Below the pieces are notes generated by a model. It was given only the letters and a program-made list of their open reading frames with translations. It was not told the DNA's origin and searched no databases. Both the position numbers and the translations under genes were made by a program. This document shows positions 1 to 4,780 of a stretch of DNA of 7,399 bases, piece by piece; the stretch's first letter is position 1; the number at the start of each line of letters is the position of its first letter. Source of the stretch: Verrucomicrobiota bacterium (lineage in GTDB: Bacteria > Verrucomicrobiota > Verrucomicrobiia > Methylacidiphilales > Verrucolacustridaceae); NCBI GenBank assembly GCA_010028775.1, contig RHAF01000060.1:1-7399 (forward strand), read 5' to 3'.

Positions 1-530
1 AGGATGGCGGGGTGGTGCTGATCGACCAGCATGCGGCCCATGAGCGGATTCTCTTTGAACAGCTTTTAAGGCAGGTGGCCCAGGAGGAGGTGCATGGTCA
101 AAAGCTGCTCTATCCCGTGACGTTGGAGTTTCCGCCTTTGCAGGCCTCGTTTTTGAAGGATCGGGTGGAGCAGTTGGGCAAGGTGGGGTTGGGCATATCT
201 TCCATGGGCGGGAACGCCTTTTTGGTGGATGCCCTGCCTCCACGGATCCGGACCTTGGCGGTGGAGGAGTTTGTGCGGGGGGTGGTGGCGGATCTGGAGA
301 CCGGGGGAACCGGCACCCGCAAGGATCGGAAACTGAGCGAGGAGGTGATTGCCAAAACGGTCTGTCGACATGCGATCAAGGCCAACGACCGCCTGAATGA
401 AGCCGAGGCCCTTCGCTTGATGGCTGATCTGTTGTCCTGCGAGTTGCCCTACACCTGTCCTCATGGAAGGCCGACGATGATTTTGTTGAGCAAGGCGGAA
501 CTGGAGAAAAAGTTCGGTCGGGCGGGCTGA
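1..530 (+). CDS. mutL: DNA mismatch repair protein MutL, C-terminal part (5' end outside window)
   Basis: MutL couples MutS mismatch recognition to strand incision; the C-terminal domain dimerises and, in species lacking MutH, nicks the strand. The reading frame is open from base 3 (DGGVVLIDQHAAHER...), so the gene enters from the left and 175 residues are visible; the N-terminal GHKL ATPase part is missing. The endonuclease signature DQHA(X)2E(X)4E is complete at bases 24-59 (DQHAAHERILFE). The later conserved motifs are also present: VCRHAIKA (usual form ACRxAIKA) around 360-383, CPHGRP at 456-473, and a terminal FGR. The protein therefore looks like an endonuclease-active MutL, as in most bacteria outside the MutH-containing gammaproteobacteria. 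The stop codon at 528-530 is directly followed by the next gene's ATG with no spacer, implying co-transcription and probably translational coupling. Confidence 0.95.
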   Translation, partial: DGGVVLIDQHAAHERILFEQLLRQVAQEEVHGQKLLYPVTLEFPPLQASFLKDRVEQLGKVGLGISSMGGNAFLVDALPPRIRTLAVEEFVRGVVADLETGGTGTRKDRKLSEEVIAKTVCRHAIKANDRLNEAEALRLMADLLSCELPYTCPHGRPTMILLSKAELEKKFGRAG

Positions 531-1685
531 ATGGCAGGGGAGAGGATCTTTCTCGACCATGCGTCCGGCGGGCGACTTTTGCCGGCGGCGAAGGCCGCCA
601 TGGAGAAAGTCTTGGCCGAACATGGGGCGACTCCAGGCGGTGGACACCGAGAAGCGAGGGAGTCGCGGGATGTGCTCGAGCACGCCAGAAAACAGGCGGC
701 ACAATTTTTAAGAATAGAGGATGCCGACCGTGTTGTTTTCACCTCGGGTGGAACAGAGGCCGTGCAGTCGGCTCTGCGGGGCTGGGGGGAGGCCGTGGGG
801 AAAGGAACTCTGTATGTGAGCGAGATGGAACACCCTGCGGTGGAGGCAGCGGTGCGTAAGCTGGAAAAAAGCGGGTTCGGAGTGGTGCGGGTTCCCGTGG
901 ACGCAGAGGGGAGATTGCTTTGGGGAAAGGTTAAGGTGGCGACAGCTCCCGGACTGGTTTGCGTGCATTTGGCTCATCACGACATTGGGACGGTACAGGA
1001 TTTGAAACAGGCGGCTGGTTTTGCCAAGTCGGCCAAAGCGCAATGTTTCGTGGATGCAACGTTTGGCGCCGGATGGGTGCCGTTGCCGGAGGGTTTGGAG
1101 GGAATCGACCTTTTGGCGATTTCGGGTCATCGGGTCGGCGCGCCCAAGGGGTCGGGTTTGCTCTTTATTCGGTCGGGTTTTCCTTGGCGGGTTCAGGTGG
1201 AGGGCGGGAGGCAGGAGAACGACCTGAGGGCGGGAACGGAAAATCTCCCTGCGATCGCCGGATTGGGGGCGGCGTTGGAGGAGTGGGTAAAGAACGGTGA
1301 AAAGTTCCGAAAAAGCGCCAGGGAAAACCAACGGACGCTATGGGGGGAGATTCATAAAAATGTTTCAGGCACCAAACTGCATGGACCGGCACCCGGGCCG
1401 GAGAGAAACCCGGCTCATCTCGGGATCAGCTTTGCCGGTCTGGAGGCGGAATCATTGGCCTTGGTGTTGGATCGGGTGGGTGTGGCGGCGAGGGGGGGGA
1501 GCGGTTGTGTGACGAGGGAAATGAAGATTCCTCCGGCGATGAAAGCGATGGGTGCCAAACCGGAACAAGCACGTGCACTGATTCTTTTCACCTTCGGGGT
1601 CGTAACCAACGAGTCCGAACTGGCGGCAACAGCAGAGCGAGTGGAGCAGGCGGTTAGGAGGTTGAAGGAGAATCTGCCCAGTTAG
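531..1685 (+). CDS. NifS/IscS-like class V aminotransferase lacking the PLP-binding lysine (possible pseudoenzyme)
   Basis: The 384-aa length and motif order are those of group I cysteine desulfurases (NifS/IscS), PLP enzymes that take sulfur from cysteine for Fe-S clusters and tRNA thiolation. Retained landmarks are LDHASG at 8-13, TSGGTEA at 71-77, EHPAVE with the PLP-stacking His101, Asp175 (VDAT), SGH at 198-200, RAGTEN at 233-238 and a candidate sulfur-accepting Cys326 in GGSGC. Several normally invariant residues are altered. The Schiff-base lysine (Lys206 in E. coli IscS, SGHK) is Arg201, codon CGG at 1131-1133. The IscS Asn155 equivalent is His150, the Gln183 equivalent is Phe178, and the arginine of the C-terminal IRFSLG motif, which holds the substrate carboxylate, is Leu352. 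The frame is intact, so this is not a decayed pseudogene. It may be a PLP-independent or scaffold paralogue; ordinary desulfurase activity is doubtful. The start follows the mutL stop without a gap, and I see no convincing Shine-Dalgarno sequence. Confidence 0.88.
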   Translation: MAGERIFLDHASGGRLLPAAKAAMEKVLAEHGATPGGGHREARESRDVLEHARKQAAQFLRIEDADRVVFTSGGTEAVQSALRGWGEAVGKGTLYVSEMEHPAVEAAVRKLEKSGFGVVRVPVDAEGRLLWGKVKVATAPGLVCVHLAHHDIGTVQDLKQAAGFAKSAKAQCFVDATFGAGWVPLPEGLEGIDLLAISGHRVGAPKGSGLLFIRSGFPWRVQVEGGRQENDLRAGTENLPAIAGLGAALEEWVKNGEKFRKSARENQRTLWGEIHKNVSGTKLHGPAPGPERNPAHLGISFAGLEAESLALVLDRVGVAARGGSGCVTREMKIPPAMKAMGAKPEQARALILFTFGVVTNESELAATAERVEQAVRRLKENLPS

Positions 1686-1719
1686 ATGTTGGGATTAAAA
1701 TGAAGATTAGAATTTGGGG

Positions 1720-1748
1720 AAACCCCGAGGCGTAGCCCCGGGTTTTTT
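1720..1748 (+). terminator. Probable Rho-independent terminator after the nifS-like gene
   Basis: AAACCC (1720-1725) pairs with GGGTTT (1740-1745). An inner G/GG-CC/C extension with a C-C mismatch and one bulged A closes around the loop CGTAG (1731-1735). Six T residues follow at 1743-1748, the first three within the stem. It lies 34 nt after the stop codon of the mutL/nifS-like unit, where a terminator is expected. The stem is imperfect and the T-run short, so it could be a weak terminator or just the first of the inverted repeats in this gap. Confidence 0.55.
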
Positions 1749-1753
1749 GGGGT

Positions 1754-1779
1754 AGGGACTCGTAGCCCTACGCGTCCCT
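1754..1779. repeat. 26-bp imperfect palindrome (REP-like)
   Basis: AGGGAC (1754-1759) and GTCCCT (1774-1779) form an outer 6-bp stem. After one T/C mismatch, CGTAG (1761-1765) pairs with CTACG (1768-1772), leaving only CC at the tip as drawn; a real RNA or DNA cruciform would open one more pair. The octamer CGTAGCCC occurs here at 1761-1768 and also in the preceding terminator at 1731-1738. It is non-coding and may be a dispersed intergenic repeat; no second full copy is present in the window. Confidence 0.6.
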
Positions 1780-1786
1780 GTTGATT

Positions 1787-1800
1787 ATTGAGAGCTCAAT
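1787..1800. repeat. Short inverted repeat ATTGAG-AG-CTCAAT
   Basis: Perfect 6-bp arms flank a 2-nt centre. The 2-nt spacing suits a protein-binding dyad better than an RNA hairpin. It sits 75 nt upstream of the mrp start, between two other inverted repeats. It could be an operator or part of a composite repeat; nothing in the sequence decides this. Confidence 0.4.
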
Positions 1801-1809
1801 GCGCTACTT

Positions 1810-1831
1810 GAACGGCTAAGGGTAGCCGTTC
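1810..1831. repeat. 9-bp stem with AGGG tetraloop in the mrp upstream region
   Basis: GAACGGCTA (1810-1818) and TAGCCGTTC (1823-1831) are perfectly complementary around the loop AGGG (1819-1822). No T-run follows it, so it is not a typical terminator. It is the last of four consecutive inverted repeats in the 189-nt gap and lies about 44 nt before the mrp start, so it would fall in or near the mrp 5' leader. Confidence 0.5.
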
Positions 1832-1874
1832 CTACCGGGTTGGATTCTGAGATAAAAACAGGCAGGATGGATGG

Positions 1875-2918
1875 GTGGGCACAGACGGATGGAGAGACGA
1901 GGTGATAACAAGGCTTCGGGGTGTGAAATACCCCGGCTTTAGCCGTGATATTATCTCGTTCGGACTGGTGCAGGACATGGTCATGGAGGGGTCGGATTTG
2001 AAGTTGAAGCTCAAGCTGACCACTCCCGATCCGGCGGTTCCGGAGAAGATCGGCAAAGAGATCCGGGACGCTCTCAAGGGATATGCTTTGGTGAAAAGCG
2101 TGACCCTTGAAATCGAGGTGGCACCGCCGCAGTCAACCGCCTCGACGGGGCCCCAAGGAATCGAGGGGGTGAAAAAAATCGTGGCCGTGGCCAGTGGCAA
2201 GGGAGGAGTGGGGAAGTCGACGGTGGCTGCCAACCTGGCGGTGCAAATGGCCCGGGATGGGCTGAAGGTGGGTTTATGCGACTGTGATTTATACGGACCC
2301 AGTCAGGCCCTGATGTTGGGTTGCCGGGAAGGAATCCGGGTGGAGGAGGGGACCGAGAGAATTGTGCCGGCCGAGTGTCATGGGGTGAAGTTGATGAGCA
2401 TGGGAATGCTTTTGGGCGACGACAGCCCGGCGGCGTTGCGTGGACCGATGGTCACCCGGTTTACCCAACAGTTTTTAAGGCAGGTGGCCTGGGGGGAACT
2501 GGATGTGTTGGTGTTGGACCTGCCTCCGGGTACGGGGGACATCCAGTTGACGATTGTCCAGACCGTGGCTTTGGATGGTGCGGTGATTGTCACCACTCCC
2601 CAGGAGGTCGCCTTGGTGGATGCGAGAAAGGCGATTGCCATGTTTCGCAAAGTGAACGTGGCAATTCTGGGACTGGTGGAGAACATGAGTTTTTTCCTTG
2701 TGCCTGGAACCAATCAAAAACACGAAATTTTTGGTTCGGGGGGAGGGCGGCGTGAGGCCGAGAGGCAGAAGGTCTCCTTGTTGGGGGAGATCCCGCTTGA
2801 TCCTGAGGCACGAAAATGCGGAGACGATGGCAAACCCGTGGTTCTGGGTCCGTCCCCCTCGGAGGCGGCGGAAATTTTCGTCCTCATTGCACAAAAGCTC
2901 AAAAAAATCCTTTTTTAA
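1875..2918 (+). CDS. mrp: Mrp/ApbC/NBP35-family Fe-S cluster carrier ATPase
   Basis: Mrp/ApbC proteins are cytosolic P-loop ATPases that bind and pass on [4Fe-4S] clusters. The 347-aa product has an N-terminal MIP18/DUF59-type domain (about 8-82, with VKYPGFSRDIISFG at 17-30), a linker, then the ATPase. The ATPase has the deviant Walker A SGKGGVGKST at 107-116 with signature Lys109, CDCDLYGPS at 135-143, LDLPPGTGD at 214-222 and ENMSFF at 269-274. The cluster-binding CxxC that follows ENMS in many homologues is absent: the residues are LVPGTNQKHEIFG (275-287). Family members without CxxC exist, so function is not excluded. The start is GTG at 1875, with AGGA 7 nt upstream; GTG at 1902, with GGAG 7 nt upstream (1891-1894), is an equally usable start that removes 9 residues and keeps the whole domain. 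Proximity to a NifS-like gene hints at an Fe-S theme, although a probable terminator lies between them. Confidence 0.93.
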   Translation: MGTDGWRDEVITRLRGVKYPGFSRDIISFGLVQDMVMEGSDLKLKLKLTTPDPAVPEKIGKEIRDALKGYALVKSVTLEIEVAPPQSTASTGPQGIEGVKKIVAVASGKGGVGKSTVAANLAVQMARDGLKVGLCDCDLYGPSQALMLGCREGIRVEEGTERIVPAECHGVKLMSMGMLLGDDSPAALRGPMVTRFTQQFLRQVAWGELDVLVLDLPPGTGDIQLTIVQTVALDGAVIVTTPQEVALVDARKAIAMFRKVNVAILGLVENMSFFLVPGTNQKHEIFGSGGGRREAERQKVSLLGEIPLDPEARKCGDDGKPVVLGPSPSEAAEIFVLIAQKLKKILF

Positions 2919-2963
2919 CCATCAGTACGTAAGCATTTTATATTTTCATAAAATCGTAACGTC

Positions 2964-2988
2964 CTCCTTGCGAATTAGCCCAAAGGAG
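2964..2988 (+). promoter_or_regulatory. Possible hairpin pairing CTCCTT with the AAGGAG upstream of the 80-aa gene
   Basis: The 85-nt gap 2919-3003 is markedly AT-rich compared with its surroundings. CTCCTT (2964-2969) is complementary to AAGGAG (2983-2988), the only Shine-Dalgarno-like sequence before the ATG at 3004, with a 13-nt loop. AAGGAG is 15 nt from the ATG, longer than usual. Upstream in the gap is a weak AT-only inverted repeat, ATTTTAT/ATAAAAT (2935-2941 and 2948-2954). A promoter for the downstream genes may lie here, but I cannot identify convincing -35 and -10 boxes. Confidence 0.25.
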
Positions 2989-3003
2989 CCAAGTTGTAGA
3001 AAG

Positions 3004-3246
3004 ATGAATGGCGCAGGACTTCCTAGTCTGGCCAGCGACCCGAATGCGGTCTTCCGCAATTCGGCCCTCTACCGCGAATTTCTTTTGGAGCGGGAGGAGA
3101 TTCTCCGTCACAAGTGGTATCTCAGCGAACAGGCGGGTCATGATGTTGGATTTGAAAAGGCTCTTTTGGATTGGATCGTCAAACACCGGGCGGAATGGCG
3201 GAATCTGAGGGAAAAAGAGATCGCCAAGTCAGAATCCCGGGGATAG
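3004..3246 (+). CDS. Small helical protein of unknown function (80 aa)
   Basis: I do not recognise a named family. The 80-residue product has a short polar N-terminus (1-15) followed by a continuous charged, probably helical body (17-76). Distinctive stretches are FRNSALYREFLLEREEIL (17-34), RHKWYLSEQAG (35-45) and GFEKALLDWIVKHRAEWR (49-66). The regular aromatic and charged pattern, with three Trp and conserved-looking HKW and DWIVKHR segments, reads like a real folded protein rather than a chance frame. There is no signal peptide, membrane segment or cysteine. The frame is open upstream into the mrp 3' end (to 2698), but that extension reads through a different frame of mrp and AT-rich spacer, so ATG at 3004 is preferred. 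Only the distant AAGGAG (2983-2988) could serve as its ribosome site. It lies 62 nt before pyrR and could be co-transcribed with it. Confidence 0.7.
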   Translation: MNGAGLPSLASDPNAVFRNSALYREFLLEREEILRHKWYLSEQAGHDVGFEKALLDWIVKHRAEWRNLREKEIAKSESRG

Positions 3247-3255
3247 TTCAACCCT

Positions 3256-3270
3256 GACGCGTGACGCGTC
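3256..3270. repeat. Near-perfect palindrome GACGCGTGACGCGTC in the pyrR leader
   Basis: Seven-base arms GACGCGT and ACGCGTC flank a single central G; the same bases can be read as two direct copies of GACGCGT. As DNA it looks like a dyad operator or duplicated box. As RNA it would fold as GACGC/GCGTC with a 5-nt loop. Its last two bases (3269-3270) are also the start of the lower stem of the PyrR-type hairpin, so the two RNA structures compete. Confidence 0.45.
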
Positions 3271-3301
3271 CTTTAACGGGAACCTGCGAGTTCCCCAAGG
3301 A
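3269..3301 (+). promoter_or_regulatory. PyrR-binding loop RNA that sequesters the pyrR Shine-Dalgarno
   Basis: GGGAAC (3278-3283) and GUUCCC (3290-3295) form a perfect 6-bp upper stem around the hexaloop CUGCGA (3284-3289), which fits CNGNGA, the hexaloop of the PyrR-binding consensus ARUCCNGNGAGGYU. The loop-closing C-G pair is kept and the next consensus U-G pair is replaced by A-U, so the pairing is conserved. Below an asymmetric internal loop (UAAC 3274-3277 against C3296), UCCUU (3269-3273) pairs with AAGGA (3297-3301), part of the Shine-Dalgarno AAGGAGG (3297-3303) that sits 5 nt before the pyrR ATG at 3309. The UUUAA at 3272-3276 resembles the 5' part of Bacillus binding loops as I recall them. 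There is no terminator in the leader, so the arrangement implies translational autorepression when PyrR is loaded with UMP or UTP, comparable to the mechanism reported for mycobacterial pyrR. Confidence 0.78.
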
Positions 3302-3308
3302 GGCGAGG

Positions 3309-3842
3309 ATGGAAAAAAAGTTGATGGATGGGGAAGCCGTGCGCCGAGCTGTGCGCCGGATCGCCCATGAAATTGCCGAAAAACACCCCCACGGGGAAAT
3401 TGCCCTCGTGGGCATTCAAACCCGCGGAGTTCCCTTGGCCCGGCGCTTGGCCCAAGAGTTTCAACAAATTGAAGGAGGGAAGGTTCTCCCGGTGGGCTCG
3501 TTGGACATCAGTTTTCATCGCGATGACCTGACGCGGAGCATCCCGGTGCCCAAGGGAACCGAGGTTTTATTCGATGTGAAGGACCGGACGGTGATCCTGG
3601 TGGACGACGTTCTCTACACCGGAAGGACCATCCGTGCGGCGATGGATGCCCTCTGTGATCTGGGACGGCCCAAAATCATCCAACTGGCGGTGCTGGTCGA
3701 CCGGGGGCACCGCGAGCTGCCCATTCGTCCGGATTTTGTCGGGAAGAATTTACCGACCCATCCAGGCGAAAAAATCCGCGTGAAGCTAAGCGAGCAGGAC
3801 GGTGAGGATGGAGTGGTTGTTCTGGAGGCGGCCAAGCCATGA
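3309..3842 (+). CDS. pyrR: Bifunctional pyrimidine operon regulator PyrR / uracil phosphoribosyltransferase
   Basis: PyrR binds pyr leader RNA in a UMP/UTP-dependent way and, in many species, also converts uracil and PRPP to UMP. The 177-aa product is close to the usual length of about 180 aa and follows Bacillus PyrR throughout. It has a basic N-terminal helix (VRRAVRRIAHEIAEK, 11-25), GIQTRG at 35-40, SFHRDDL at 68-74, the PRPP-binding motif VILVDDVLYTGRT at 95-107, the PyrR-typical LAVLVDRGHRELPIR at 126-140 and GKNLPT at 145-150. The start chosen is ATG 3309, preceded by AAGGAGG at 3297-3303. An in-frame GTG at 3261 would add 16 residues but lacks a ribosome site and runs through the leader hairpin. 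The stop overlaps the pyrB start by 4 nt (ATGA, 3839-3842), so repression of pyrR translation would also reduce pyrB. Confidence 0.96.
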   Translation: MEKKLMDGEAVRRAVRRIAHEIAEKHPHGEIALVGIQTRGVPLARRLAQEFQQIEGGKVLPVGSLDISFHRDDLTRSIPVPKGTEVLFDVKDRTVILVDDVLYTGRTIRAAMDALCDLGRPKIIQLAVLVDRGHRELPIRPDFVGKNLPTHPGEKIRVKLSEQDGEDGVVVLEAAKP

Positions 3843-4780
3843 ACCCCGCCTGGCAACGAAAGGACCTGCTCTCTCTCCGGGAGTTGGGTGTGGAGGAGTT
3901 GAGGCAGGTTTTGAATACCGCCAAGGTGTTTAAGGAGATCCTCGGTCGGCCGATCAAAAAAGTACCCTCCCTTCAGGGTCGCACGGTGGTCAACCTCTTC
4001 GTCGAGCCGAGCACCCGCACCAAGATTTCCTTCGAACTGGCAGCGGTTCGGTTGAGCGCGGACGTGGTCTCGCTGGACAAGGATTCCAGCAGCATCCGCA
4101 AGGGCGAATCGCTCAAGGACACGGCAAAAAACCTCGAGGCCCTGCAGGCGGGAATCATCGTCATCCGGCATCGCTCGGCCGGCGCGGCACAATTCCTCGC
4201 GGAACGTTTGCAGGCCTCGGTGATCAACGCGGGTGACGGGGCTCATGAACATCCCACCCAGGGCCTGTTGGATGTCTTCACCATCCAGGAGCGCTTGGGA
4301 AAAATTGAAGGGGTGCGGGTGTTGATCGTCGGGGACATCATCCACAGCCGGGTGGCCCGATCGAACCTCTGGGCCCTTTTAAAACTCGGGGCCAAGGTGA
4401 AGCTGGTGGGCCCTTCCACCCTGTTGCCCCGGGAGTTTTCCGAGTTGGGGGCGGAGGTGACCTACGATCTGGACGCGGAGTTGGAGCAGGCGGACGTGAT
4501 CAACCTTCTGCGGATCCAGCACGAGCGGCAGGTGCAGGCACGACTGCCCTCGGTGGGGGAGTATTCCGGTTTTTTTGGCCTCAACTTGGAGCGCTTCAAG
4601 AGGTGTAAGCCGGCCGTGCTGCTGATGCACCCCGGACCGGTTCATCGCGGGGTGGAAATCGCCAGTGAATTGGCGGACGGGGCCCAATCGGTGATTCTGG
4701 ACCAAGTGACCAACGGGTTGGCGGTGCGAATGGCGGTTCTCTATCTCGTCTCCGGGGGGCGGGGATTGGGGGAGGCATGA
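3839..4780 (+). CDS. pyrB: Aspartate carbamoyltransferase catalytic subunit
   Basis: This enzyme condenses carbamoyl phosphate and L-aspartate to N-carbamoyl-L-aspartate, the committed step of UMP synthesis, in the cytosol. The product is 313 aa, the normal length. It shows the carbamoyl-phosphate loop FVEPSTRTKISFE at 54-66, the lid-loop segment SSSIRKGES at 83-91, GDGAHEHPTQGLLD at 132-145 with the HPTQ motif, LLRIQHER at 223-230 and HPGPVHRGVEI at 264-274. In the last motif most relatives of the Bacillus type have Asn where this protein has His269; the position is not catalytic. There is no pyrI regulatory subunit gene alongside. The start overlaps the pyrR stop, and its own stop overlaps the pyrC start (ATGA, 4777-4780), indicating coupled translation. 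Physical pairing with the adjacent dihydroorotase, as in Aquifex, is possible but is inference. Confidence 0.97.
   Translation: MNPAWQRKDLLSLRELGVEELRQVLNTAKVFKEILGRPIKKVPSLQGRTVVNLFVEPSTRTKISFELAAVRLSADVVSLDKDSSSIRKGESLKDTAKNLEALQAGIIVIRHRSAGAAQFLAERLQASVINAGDGAHEHPTQGLLDVFTIQERLGKIEGVRVLIVGDIIHSRVARSNLWALLKLGAKVKLVGPSTLLPREFSELGAEVTYDLDAELEQADVINLLRIQHERQVQARLPSVGEYSGFFGLNLERFKRCKPAVLLMHPGPVHRGVEIASELADGAQSVILDQVTNGLAVRMAVLYLVSGGRGLGEA

Noticed and set aside
61..82. Near-identical 22-base stretch shared by mutL (61-82) and mrp (2468-2489), both reading LRQVA
   Set aside because: It is confined to coding sequence in the same frame, encodes a simple helix-compatible pentapeptide and has no flanking similarity; coincidence of codon use is the likeliest explanation.
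2900..2917. A-run/T-run at the mrp stop as a terminator
   Set aside because: The potential stem is only A-T pairs with a 3-nt loop inside the coding end and lacks a GC stem, so it would not act as an intrinsic terminator.
2698..3003. Extended N-terminus of the 80-aa protein starting inside mrp
   Set aside because: The extension is an out-of-frame reading of the mrp 3' end plus AT-rich spacer, rich in Arg and Ser with no protein-like pattern.
3261..3308. Alternative GTG start of pyrR adding 16 residues
   Set aside because: It has no ribosome site, would translate through the leader hairpin, and the ATG at 3309 has an ideal AAGGAGG and matches the family's N-terminus.
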